Notes under the pieces: model-generated
The model's database searches: none
What the model was told of the DNA's origin: nothing
The model's input: the letters and a program-made list of their open reading frames with translations, nothing else
Position numbers and translations under genes: made by a program
Shown: in pieces, positions 33,383 through 44,500 of the stretch
Layout: each line of letters starts with the position of its first letter
Position numbering within the stretch: the stretch's first letter is position 1
From: Hypoxylon rubiginosum
Taxonomy: Eukaryota > Ascomycota > Sordariomycetes > Xylariales > Hypoxylaceae
DNA length: 64,000 nucleotides
Assembly (NCBI GenBank): GCA_902806565.1
Contig: CADCXA010000006.1
Location: 620,001 to 684,000 of the forward strand
Direction: 5' to 3'

Positions 33383-36300
33383 ATGGCTTCTATCCGCTCA
33401 CCTTCGCCCGCCGAGGGTGCATCCACTCCTACGTCGCCGCAACTATCCCCTAGATCCAAAATTAAGGCCCTGTTGGCCACGGTGAACAATGCAGACTCCG
33501 ACGATGAATCGAGTGCTCCGACGAACGCAAAGACCTTGTTCAAGTCTACCGAAGAGAACGTCACAACGAATTCCGAATTGGTAGAAGATGAGGAAGAAGA
33601 TATTATTCAACCTCGGGGGCGCCTTGCTGCGCGTATGAGAGCCAATGATGCTCCCACGAAAGATGACACAGCCAATAGCCCTAAGACATCTATAGAGCCT
33701 GTCACTACCTCTGGGAATGCAGGCAGCGATGACGATGAGGAAGATATCAGTGCTCTACCACGTAGACGGCTCACCAGGCCTGCTCGAGAAACTACACCGG
33801 AAGTCAGCGTAGATGTAGAGACACCCCCCTCACCGGGCCTCTTTGTCACACCAGCCCCTGAAACACCAAGAGCATCTCGGCAATCTGCAGGCGAATCCGA
33901 TACCGACGATGAATTACCCGAAGATCTAAGCAAGAGCAAACGCTTCCAAGCACTAGTAGCGAGAAAGCGGCAAGAGAGGCTCGCTAAAGAGGCCGAAGAG
34001 GAACGCAAGCAAAAGGAGCGCGCAGAGCGCATAGCGAATGAAATTCCTGCCGACTCGGATATCGACGACGACGTGTCTGATATTAGTGACGATGCCGGCG
34101 GCCGCAAGCTCACGCAACAAGTCTCCCGCCCTGCGCGTAAAGCTAGCAAGAAAGCGTTGGAGGAAATGAACCGGGAGACGCAACGATTAAGTCGAAGTCT
34201 ACAGCTTGCCCACGAAGCTAAGACGAAAAAGAAGATCACGAAAGCCTCGCTTTTTGAGCGCTTCAACTTCAGGACAGAAAAGGCCGCTACTGTTGATCCT
34301 AAGCAGATAAGCTCGAGCAGACCTACAACCCCTGGCTCAGGACACACGGATGTCGAGATGGGTGACGCCGGAACGCCGCCCAGCTCCCCACCACTTGCCC
34401 CGAAATCTATTCAGAACCTACCAAGTGCTACCGTTGCTCCTCAAATCGGCGATGAAAATCCAGTCGCTGGATTGGGAGATGACGATGATTTCGAGTTGCC
34501 CAGCCTCGAAGTCGCCTTCACTCAGAGTAGAAAAGTAGACAAGGGCAAAGGTAAGGCTGTCGAAATACACAATGATGTTCCGGAAAGCAAGAAACCGCAA
34601 ATAAGCAAACCGAAGCGTCAAGTCCGGGTGAAGCTGCCCCAAGTACAGGCAAATCTCGTCACGATAGACTCAGATGACGAGCTTGAAATTACCAACCCGA
34701 AGAAGGGGAGGATGGATGCGATATTCGACCGACTCCCCGAAAAGAAGGCACAGGAGCCTCAATCCATGAACATACTACGCCGCCTAGCGCATCTTTCCTC
34801 ACCTACGAAGGAACCCTCCCGAGGTCGGAATGCCAAAGCATCAATGTCTCCTGCGGAACTTCAGATGACTCTACAACAACGCGCCAGGGCTCAGGCTAAA
34901 CTTGAACGAGAGCGCCGCCTAGAATTCCTACGGTCTAAGGGTATTACTGTCCAGACTGAGGAGGAACGTCAGCGAGAAAGAGAACAAGTTGAGGATATCG
35001 TTGCTCGAGCTCGCCAGGAAGTCGAAGAGATCATGCAGCGAGAGCGTGAGGACGCCAAGAAGGCACGAAAGGAGGAGAAAAAGAACGGTAAAGACGACCC
35101 TCTTGCTTGGGACGATAGTGACGACGATAGCTTTGAGGGAAGCCAAGAAGAGGATGCGGCTGAGATCGAGTATTCCGGCTCAGAAGAAGAGAAGGATGGT
35201 GACGACGATATGGGCGATGCTGAGGATGAGGATGAGCCCGCAGCAAATCCCATGTTCGAGAACGAAGCGGAGGAAGACGGCGAATCTGAAGGGGAGCACA
35301 CACCGAAGGCTACAGCAAATATAGCTTCCGATGATGAAGCGGACTACGAGCTTCCAACGGTTAAGTCACGCCGGCCAAAAAAGCATGTGCATATCATCTC
35401 GGATGATGAAGACGAAGTCGAAGCGACTCCGAAGCCCAAAGCCACTTATCCTAAATCGCCATCTGTTAATAACCCCGGCTCCCCTAAGATCCCAACGTCT
35501 GTCTTGCGATCAGCAACGAAGAACTTCATTCCCGGACTCCCTGTACCCGTGGCGGGGCCAGCAGGCCTCGGACTTACTCAGATTTTTGCTGGCACGATGG
35601 ACGATAGCCAAGCCGGGCCAGCCAGCGGCTCTCCATTAGAATTTATGCCTAGTGTCGACGACTTCCCCGATTCCCAATTCTCTGCTACAGCAGGTCAATC
35701 TCAGAATGGGAGCATGATCCTTGATAGTCAACCAACTCAAAAGGCAACTACCCAGGCGCGAGAGACGCAGACGCAAGGCGTTCAGCTACACTTCTCGCAA
35801 TCGCAGATGCACGGTTTTGATAGCTTGATGCAACTGGACGGAACGCAGATGTCGGAATTCATCGAACCGACTCAAGACGGCGGCTTCCAAAACTTCACTC
35901 CGCTCAAACAACGATTCATCGACGCTCCCCAGTCCACAGTCGATACAGTATTGTTAGGCGCGACTCCTGACGACGAGAATATGCAGGATTCTCCCCTGGT
36001 GAAGAGGACGGGCAAGTTGAGACGTAGAAGTGATAACCCAGTCTCCCTTTCCACCTTGTCATCGACAACAGTTCCAAGAAGTCCTACCACCACGGCCAAT
36101 GCGACTGCTCTACAAAACACCGACACGGACCCGAAAGCTGCCGCAAGCGCATTCAGACTAATGGAGAAGGCGGCAAGGAGGAGGAAGCGCATGCAGGAGA
36201 AGTTTGACAAGAAAAAGAGCAAGGCTACTGAGATGATCGAGGAGCAGGCCGAGGAATCCGAGGATGAGTATGCCGGTCTTGGTGGTGCTGACGGCGAGGA

Positions 36301-37531
36301 CTCGAGCGAAGAGGACGAAGAACTTGTCAAGCAGATGATTGATGATGCGGCCGGGAACGACGGCGACGACGCCAAGCTGGCCGGCTTCTTTGCGTAAGTC
36401 ATTCCATTCGCTACCTTGATAAGTGTATGCTAACCAGGATACAGCGACCGAGAACGTGCGGCAGATGCCGCCCAGGTCGATAAGCTATTCCGAGATATTA
36501 CAACCGGTATGCTACGCAAGAGACGTCGTGGGGATGGCAACAACGACATTGATCTCTCGGACTCGGACGACGGAGGCGAAGCCCGACGACGTTTAAAGCG
36601 GCGCCAGTTCGCCAAGATGCAGAAGGCATTGTTTGCGGATGAACGAATCGGCAAGATCGCCGAGAACCCACGCAACGCCGCGTTCCTCAAGAGTATAGAG
36701 GATAGAAACAGCGGCGATGAGTGGGATATCGGTGAGAGCTTGGCGGATGCAGCACGTCAAGATGGTGCAGACGACGAGAGTCAAAGTCAAAGTCAAAATC
36801 AGGACGTAGTCCCATCAACGGCAGAGCAGGCTATACCCAATAGCCAACCTATGGGTGAGACGCGCAAACGAGCGCATGCGGACGATCACGCGCCCCGTCC
36901 GCCTCCTAATGCCCGACGTACTAAGAACGGCATCCGGCCCTCTTCGCTTACGGACGTGCGCAAGGAGCTATCTAACCTACTTGAAGAGCCTAACGGCTCT
37001 GCCGCGTCCATCATCCCTGCGACCGAAATAGGCTCCGACAGCGAGGATGAGGAGCGTCCGAAAAGCTCGTCAGCATCCTCCAATAAAGAGAATCGCCAGT
37101 CCGACGTCGCAGTCGTCGATCGTATCAAGCTTAAACGTAACTCTTCGTCGCTCTCCACCACCAGCAACGGCCCGTCCTCGCGCCTCGCGTTCGCGGCGCC
37201 GTCGGCGGCCGCCGGCGGGTTCAAGGTGCCGGCGCTGCTGCGGCGCGCGACGACCAACTCGCTCATGTCGAACTCGTCGTCCTCCTCCAGCACCAGCACC
37301 AGCACCGCCAACAACCCATCGGCCGCGACCGCCGCGAAGACGGGCGAGGAGTCCAAGCTGCTGAAGAAGACGGCGGGCAAGCGCTCGGGCATCAACTACT
37401 TCGCGCGCGAGAACGAGCGGCGGGCGGCGGTCGCGGACAAGGAGAAGAGGCGCGAGGCGCGCAAGTGGAAGGGCGCCGAGGGCAGGAGTAAAGTTGTTGG
37501 TGGGTTGTTTGGGGGTGGCAAGTTTGAGTAG
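33383..37531 (+). CDS. MRC1: Mrc1/Claspin-type DNA replication checkpoint mediator
   Basis: Exons 33383-36393 and 36445-37531 flank a 51-nt intron (donor GTAAGT, branch TGCTAACC, acceptor ATACAG) and give 1,365 residues. The protein is almost wholly charged and disordered, with many acidic SDDE clusters and SQ/TQ sites (for example SQFSATAGQSQNGS and TQMSEF around residues 780-830), the ATM/ATR-type targets expected of Mrc1. The segment KSKRFQALVARKRQERLAKEAEEER and the long block from about residue 500 (QRARAQAKLERERRLEFLRSKGI) are typical of the family. The C-terminal part, after the splice, holds LFADERIGKIAENPRNAAFLKSIE and ends KVVGGLFGGGKFE. Mrc1 travels with the replication fork and passes the stalled-fork signal from Mec1/ATR to Rad53/Cds1. 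The last 350 bp turn sharply G/C-rich and encode a Ser/Thr/Ala-rich linker. Confidence 0.92.
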
Positions 37532-38272
37532 CCTGCCTACCCGATATATCTACGAACACGCTTGCGTCGTGGCTTAGGTTAGTGGATTGGTTGATTACTA
37601 GGTATATACCCTTAGGTACCTATTTTGTATGGCATTGGTGTCTGGATCAATTCAGGGGGGTAGTCTTTTCCATTGATCAAATGGACTAAATTGAAAGGGG
37701 GCATAGCATGGCGTAGGGACGTTGGCGGCGTTTCTAATATTGCGATGGTTTCTAATTAGTAAAAATAACTACTGAGACATTGTATCGCTTTCGATTGCCA
37801 ATGAGATTATAATTACCTAAGTATCCAACTAATCCTACAAAATTTTTGTTACGTCTCCCATTATTAAAGTTGAAAGCTACCTCCTACCTGGTATGAAAAA
37901 GGGGAAGTATATCATTACGTAAGCGTAGAGTTTACGTAAGCATTGAGTAAAGGTCCCGCCGAGACTTTGTGGTTACGTCATCAGTCTCATACATATCTCT
38001 GTTTCCTCAACTTTCAACTTCATACACGAATTCTGAGACGAGCCTACGAACTCATTCAAACTCACCGGGTGAATAGCAACTCGTTGGCGGGTTAGAATTT
38101 TTGGTTCTCCGGGCTTGCGGACCACCGAATATGCGCGGACCGCGATGGAAACTTTAGGCTTGCGACATCGTTGTTACAGTTATCGTCGGGCGTTTACCTA
38201 TAAGCGTCTCTAAACATTACCTACCTAGAGGCGAACATCAATCCGAAACTTGAAAATGAGTCTTGAGTGACC
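37532..38272. other. Intergenic region
   Basis: The 0.74 kb contain no gene, RNA or notable repeat. A short direct repeat TTACGTAAGC(G/A) occurs at about 37916 and 37932. Confidence 0.5.
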
Positions 38273-39680
38273 ATGGCACCCCCGCCGGCTGTATGTTCGC
38301 ACCGCGACCCCTCGAATTCTTCAAAATGAAAAAAAAGGGGGAGATTGGAAACAAGCTGACCCTTATTCGCGCTAGACCCCGACACCGCACCGGTTCCTGG
38401 TGCCGAAAAGGTCGCAGCCCAGACAGGAGACGCCCAAGGCATTCCAGGCGGGTGGGCAGCAGTTCCAGGCGACGCCGCGGTTCTCGCTCCACTCCTCTAC
38501 GCCTAGGGGGTCGGGGTCCGGAGGAGGAGCGCCGTCGTCTTCTTCTGCTGCCGCTGCCGCTGCCCGTACTCCTGCGTCGGCCGGTGCTGCCAGCCTTGGA
38601 GCTGGAGCCTTCTTCCGTCCGACGCCGCGGAACACGGACCCCATCAACGACGTCGTCAGCAGCTCGCCGCCGTTCGCCGAGCAGGAGGGGCCCGGTGTCG
38701 GCGATGGTAAACAGCAGCAGCGCGATCCCATTGACGTAGAAGCCGATGCAGATGCAGACTCGGATGTAGATGTAGATGCCGTGCCGGAGTCCTCACCGAT
38801 ACGACAAAGAAGCAGTAGTGACCGCGATGTTGGAAGCAGTGAAAGCGAGGAAGATGGCTTGCGAAGCCGGTCTCCGAAGCGCCGGCGCATTTCTATATCC
38901 TCGGATTTCGGCCTCGACAACGAGGAGTCGTCGCCTCAGCGCGGGCACGAAGAAGATGCGGATCTCGACCAAGATATCGACATGATCCAGTCTTCGATTC
39001 CCCTACCCCTACCACTACCCCTACCTATCCACGCACCACCGTCATCCTCCGACGCGGACGCAGACGCAGACGTGGAAGCTGTCGTTGGTTCCCCTCTTAC
39101 GCCCAAACCCACGCCAGCTGCCCAGCAGCAGCAGCAGCAGCAGCCTACGTTCCACAAGCCGCCGCGCTTCAAGCCAGCCGCGGACGCACCCGAAGGATCC
39201 CACCGCCACGGCGACCCGCTCCCGGACGCCTTCTCGCCGCACCGCCGCAAGGGCGTCAAGTACGTCCCCGGCGGCCTCGCGGCCTCGGTCCGCGACTGGT
39301 TTGTCGACGTGTGGGCTGGCGCGACAACCGGCGCCGGGGCAGGTGCAGGTGCCGCGGCGAGGCGTGACGGCGGTGGTAGCAATAGCGATGGGTGGGCGGC
39401 TCGGGTCCGCGTCGACGAGGTAAAAGCTGCGCCCGGCATGGCGCTTATTACCGGACGGCACGTGCGGGATGACGACGACGACGACGAACACGAACACGAT
39501 GGAGGCGCGGGTTTAAGGGGTGTGAGGGTTGTGCTCGCCGGCAGTCCTCGGGTGGCTGGCCTGGCCAAGAGGGAAGACGTGAGACAGGGGTCGGTGGTAG
39601 GTATAGGAAGGCCGACTTGGGAGGTTTCGATTCAGGACCAAGGGCATTGGGCTGTCGTGTGCGAGTGGGCTATTTTGTGA
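38273..39680 (+). CDS. Conserved fungal disordered protein with a C-terminal globular domain, unknown function
   Basis: A tiny first exon 38273-38290 (MAPPPA) is joined by an 85-nt phase-0 intron (donor GTATGT, branch AGCTGAC, acceptor CGCTAG) to 38376-39680, giving 440 residues and an N-terminus MAPPPATPTPHRFLVPKRSQ. About 270 residues of low complexity follow: Ala-rich runs, acidic Asp/Ala repeats, a nuclear-type basic patch SPKRRRISIS, PLPLPLPLP and a poly-Gln of 7. The last 150 residues look folded: FSPHRRKGVKYVPGGLAASVRDWFVD, MALITGRHV, RVVLAGSPRV and GSVVGIGRPTWEVSI, a strand-rich pattern that could be an OB-like barrel (inference). The overall pattern resembles uncharacterised proteins I recall from other filamentous ascomycetes. 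Nuclear function is likely but unproven. Parts of the region are a GC-rich compositional island. Confidence 0.78.
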
Positions 39681-40365
39681 TGAAAATCAAGGGAGGGATG
39701 ACCGATTATGGTGCTCATTCTCCTGTGTGTATATTGTGCGGTATGTATGGGAAAAGGGGGGTACTCCTATACGACGATGTAGGCATAAGCTGAATATTCT
39801 TGTCAAGCCTCTCCAGGAGGTCTTCCCTAACACATTTTTCAGATGTAGGTACCTAGAGAGTACATAGGTACTGTTATGAGTCAAGTTCCGACTACCGAAA
39901 TGTTGCTTATCACGATGTCACAGACCGTTGTTTCTTATGCCAATAAACTTTGAGCTCCGAAGTGTGCTATAAGCCGTGAAACGCCTAACGCGAACGACTC
40001 AGAACCATAGCAAGCCTCAAACTTTTGCCCGAAGGCTAGGTTGTTTCGTTGATGTATATAAGAGAGTGTTTTCTCCCCGCTCCCCCAGGAATCCAACGCT
40101 TACTCCGAGCCCAACTTCTGGCAACCAACAGCCAGATCTTCTATACGCCCACCTCTGGGCCCGCAACACCCAGACTCATCATATCTTTCACTACCTATAG
40201 ATATAATTCGTCATTCGTCATCAAGTAGACCCGTCTATTATATCCATATTAAACTAGACACCCAGGGTAATCAATCCCCTCCACCATCTCTCCATCCATC
40301 CTACTAACGCCAACGCAATCAGCAGACACTAAATTACCCCTGTATCCCGAAAAACAAACGAAGCC
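39681..40365. other. Intergenic region
   Basis: No gene, RNA or mobile element is supported in this 0.69 kb, which separates two same-strand genes. The C-rich stretch at about 40,070-40,200 may be the leader of the next gene. Confidence 0.5.
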
Positions 40366-40938
40366 ATGGAACAGAACAACGTACACGACGCAGCCGTCGA
40401 GGGCCAAGGAGAGCGCCGCCCCAGCATCTCCAAGGCCTACCTGTTCTGGGAGACCGTCAAGTTCCTCGGGCTCTCGCTCATGACGGGCGTCAACGCCGGC
40501 CTGTTCTGGCACGGCCGCGACGGCGACTGGCACGGCGTGCTCTCCGTGGCCGTCACTTGGTTCTTCTTCGCCTGCCTCCTCGTCATCGTGTACAAGGAGA
40601 GCAAAGGCGACCACCGCGAGTCGGCGGCGGCGGCAGCAGCAGCACGCGGGGAGCTGGATCTCGAGAGAGGTCTTGTCGTCATCGGGGAGAAGTCGTCGGG
40701 GGGTGTCCACGACGAGTGGTCGGGAGGTGTCGAGGAGGAGTACGAGGAGGAGGAGTACGAGGAGAAGTACGAGGAGGAGTACGAGGAGGAATATGGCGAG
40801 AAGCCGGAATACTTCGTCGAGGAGTCGTCGGGGGACTTCGCCGAGCAGCCGGAATATTACGTCAACGACACGGTGGAGTATTTCGTCGGGGAGGAGAGTC
40901 AAGACCAGGAATACGTGCCGTCACATTTGACCTGGTAG
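40366..40938 (+). CDS. Small two-helix membrane protein with acidic Tyr-Glu repeat tail
   Basis: A single exon of 190 codons starts at ATG 40366 (GCC before it) with MEQNNVHDAAVEGQGERRPS. Two hydrophobic segments at about residues 33-47 (FLGLSLMTGVNAGLFW) and 56-75 (VLSVAVTWFFFACLLVIVY) suggest a hairpin membrane protein. After an Ala run the C-terminal half is strongly acidic, built of repeated EEYEEE units, then EYFVEE and EYYVND. I recognise no family. The helical part has natural membrane-protein composition and strong GC3 coding bias, so the gene is probably real. The repeat tail is encoded by GAGGAGTACGAG-type tandem sequence and may vary in length between strains. Confidence 0.68.
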   Translation: MEQNNVHDAAVEGQGERRPSISKAYLFWETVKFLGLSLMTGVNAGLFWHGRDGDWHGVLSVAVTWFFFACLLVIVYKESKGDHRESAAAAAAARGELDLERGLVVIGEKSSGGVHDEWSGGVEEEYEEEEYEEKYEEEYEEEYGEKPEYFVEESSGDFAEQPEYYVNDTVEYFVGEESQDQEYVPSHLTW

Positions 40939-41597
40939 ATCTCCTATCGTGGTGCTGACGGACTAGGCACGGCGAGTTGCCGCGAGATCAGCTGAAGAGC
41001 GAATCGGCTCTCATGCGGTACACACTACCTAGGTGGAACAGCAATGGTCCTCCACCTTTCTATACAGCTTCTAAATTTGACAAGCTGCTTTTCTGTTTTC
41101 TTTGCCTGCTTTCTGTATTTTCAGCTCACAGGTTTCCTTAATGTTATAAGGCAATGCCTTTTAATTCTAGTCATAGCACAAGGGGAGTCACTTCAGGGTC
41201 ACTATGAATCAAGTCAGGAGTTATGGCCAAAATGTATTTGAACTATTTGGAGGTATATCAGATAGCGTCTGTTCGACACTCAACATGCAATGCAGTATGT
41301 GTCTGTCCATCAATAACACACCAACCGCCCATGTAAACGAAAGAGCGGATATCACTGTGCTAATGCTATGCTTCGCCTCCAAAGCCTGATCGTGGTATTA
41401 GAGGAGGATATAACAAAACGACAAAAAATTCAAGTCCTGCCAATCTCATAAGTAAAAACATAGCATCAGTCTGTTCGCCGTCTATGATGCAGTCGTCGCG
41501 TACCATGCAATGTCCAAAGTAAATAAAATAAAAACTAAAAAAGTTCCGCCGCCTATCCATACCCCATTCTAAAGAAATATTCACAGTTCGAAAATTG
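40939..41597. other. Intergenic region between convergent genes
   Basis: No gene is supported. The stretch holds the 3' ends of the small membrane-protein gene and of ATG2. Frames at 41044-41389 show no coding character. Confidence 0.5.
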
Positions 41598-44500
41598 CTA
41601 GTGCCGCTTGTATTTCTATGGAGTTGGTTAGCATCAACGAGTTTTCGCGAAGACATGAGTTCTCGACATACCTCGTCTACCCTTCTCCGATTCTGCGGGT
41701 CCAGTGCATTTGTAGCTCCCATCAACGTTTGGCTGATTGCTCGACTCGATCCGATGAGTGGCCTAAAGATGATCGTTGGCGCTCGCTTAAGGACCGCCTT
41801 GGCCGCTCCTTGAGCGCTCTGGCTCTCCATAACCTCGCCGGGTACTGCAATAATGGCATCTCTGGCTACATTGAGGTCTCGCGCAAGACTTGAGTATGCA
41901 CCCCTGAGTCCTTGGACAACACCTGTCGGCTGATCGGCATATAGACTGATCTGTTTTTGTTCTTCGGTGTCCAGCTCGTCGTCGTCCCATCCCGTCACTT
42001 CACGAGATTCAGGCTGCTTCACAAACATACCCTCGGCACCCTGGAGAGCATACTGCGTGCCTACAGCGAGTTTGGCACCAAGTTTGACAATCTCCGTCCC
42101 CGTTGTCTTCGCAAATGCTACAGCACCCTTGCTAATGCTGCGGACTATCCTGCCATCCTTCTTGTACTCTCTGATTGGAATTTCGATAAGATCTTTGAAA
42201 CCGCTTCCGACGTTAACTAGAGAACGAACAGGGGCCAAACCGGCGAGAACACCAGGAAGCTGATTTTTCTTCACATCGGGCATCCATATATCGTTCAGTG
42301 TCTTTCCGAGTCTGTCGAATCCCGAAGCACCGTAGATTATGGTGTGTCTAAGAACCATTCGTGCTTGCTCAAGCACCAAGAAGTTCATGAACTCGGTAGT
42401 ATGACCAGACCGCAGGCCGGCATAGTCGACGCGCTTCGGTTTGAAGTCGAGGTTGATGGGTATAGAGTTGACTTCGGCTCTCTGCACAAAAGGCACATCA
42501 CTCGGTGACGCGTGAACTGGAGCCGAGTCATCCTTAAACTCGAAAAATCGCGTGATGAAATCAAGAGCATCTTGGTCGACGTGTAGGCGCAGCGGCAGAA
42601 CTGTAGCCTTCAATACGATCTCGGATGCCGCCAGTTCTGGTACTGGTTTGACGTTCAATATCTCTAGATGAACCATGCTAGTGCCCATCTCCCGCTCTCC
42701 TGCATCCTGATCGTAGGTGGCGAACTTTTTCCACGTCGACGTCGGTACGTGGTCAAAAATGTCGAGGTCCTTGATCCGAACGTCGACTGAGCTCTGCGTC
42801 TCACCAGAATCTCCGGGGAATGCAACTAAGTCCACGTTGATACCTTTCAGCTCGAAAGTAATCTTATGACGCTTGCTGCGGTTAAGTTTTAATTTCTTTC
42901 TGGCTCGATAGCCAAGGCCCTGCCGGCTCGGTGTGGCAGTCATCGCTGTCGTTGCAATCGACTCGGTCTCGGTAGCAGCGTCGTTTAACTCTTGATTGAT
43001 GGCCCGCGCAAGCTCTCTAGGATCCCTATTCGCTGGAATGCCTATGTAAATAGAGTTGAAGAGGAAATCTCCAATTACGGTTTCTTCTTCCACTATGTCC
43101 AAATCAGCACTCGTATGGCCACGGTCGTGACGTGATTGCCGCTCGATTGCTGTAGTCTCGATGTCCTGCACGGCTTTTGAAATGACTTCACGGGTACGAT
43201 TCCAATCATAACCATCAAAAAGATTCCAGATGAAATGCACATCGCGTACACGAACGGCTAAGGGGCTGCGTTGCACATTGGCATCGTTGGACTCGTCATA
43301 TGCATTCTTTGCCGAGTTCCAACGGTGGGCGGTACCTTGTATCGCGGATCCCGAGCCAAAGTAGTTCTCGTGTATCGTGAGCTCTTCGTCGTCATCGAGG
43401 AGCATATCTGGCTGACTACTGAAATTTGTGAGCAGAACACCGTCGTTCGTGTCCTGCACTGTAGTCCTCTCAGAAATTATAGAGTCTGCCGCGTCGATAA
43501 GCTGGGCCTCAACCGAAGGTTCTTCATAATAATGCGAGTCTACAGCAAGTGGACTCGATTGGCCAGAATTTCCAAATTCAAAGTCGCCATCGTCGTCTCC
43601 GCCAAGTTCTTGCGCCAGCCCAAAGTCGTTATCAAAGTCGTAATCACCTTCGGCTCTCCCAAAAGCATCGGCGGATATAGATGCGAGCATGTCCTCGACG
43701 GGAACAACTTTGGTCCTATATTTGATCTCCTTGCTCGGCGGTGTCGGAGGAGCAAGCGCGTTGGCAAGGGCAATCAGAGTCTGGGTCGAGTCTGCGCAAG
43801 TCTCGAGGACAAGGAGATCGTCGCGCAGTTCAACGTCTACCCACTTGTTCCCGTCCTTCTTGTTGACGCCGACTTGAACCGTGACTTTCGCTGACGAAAT
43901 AAAGCAGATGTCGACATAACCCTGTTGGCATAATTCCAATACCTGTGGTGTTGGTGTGTTCGAGCTACGACGTCGAGTGGTCGCTGAAGTCTCCTGAGAC
44001 TCCAATATCGAAACATCATCGATGAGGAGAATCGATGCTCTATTCAAATGACCAAGAGCTTTCGCATCATCTCCGTTAGAAAGAGAAATTTCGAAATGAG
44101 TATCAGTTAACACAATCGTCATTTTCGATGTCAAGCCGAGTGGATTCAATCCCAGCAGACAATCTCGGAAAATGAAGTCAACCTTAGTTGGCTTCGCCTC
44201 TTTGCCCTTGCCTTCATTGGCCAATGGCGAGCTGCTTTGAGGCTTTCCTGTGATTGCTGCGTGAGCGTGTTCGCCGAGATTTGCAACCGAGGCTGCCAAA
44301 GTGGCCTCAAAGTCTTGCGGGGTCGCGTCTTCTGCAAGGCCAAGGATATCCATGACAGTTGGCACACGATACTCGATGTTAATATTCCGCATTCTGACTT
44401 TGATGACCGGCTCCATCTCATCACCAATTATCCTCATGGTCAAGACAGGTCCGTAGCCCACCTTTTCGGTCGACGAGATCGCAGTGCCAACCAAATCTTC

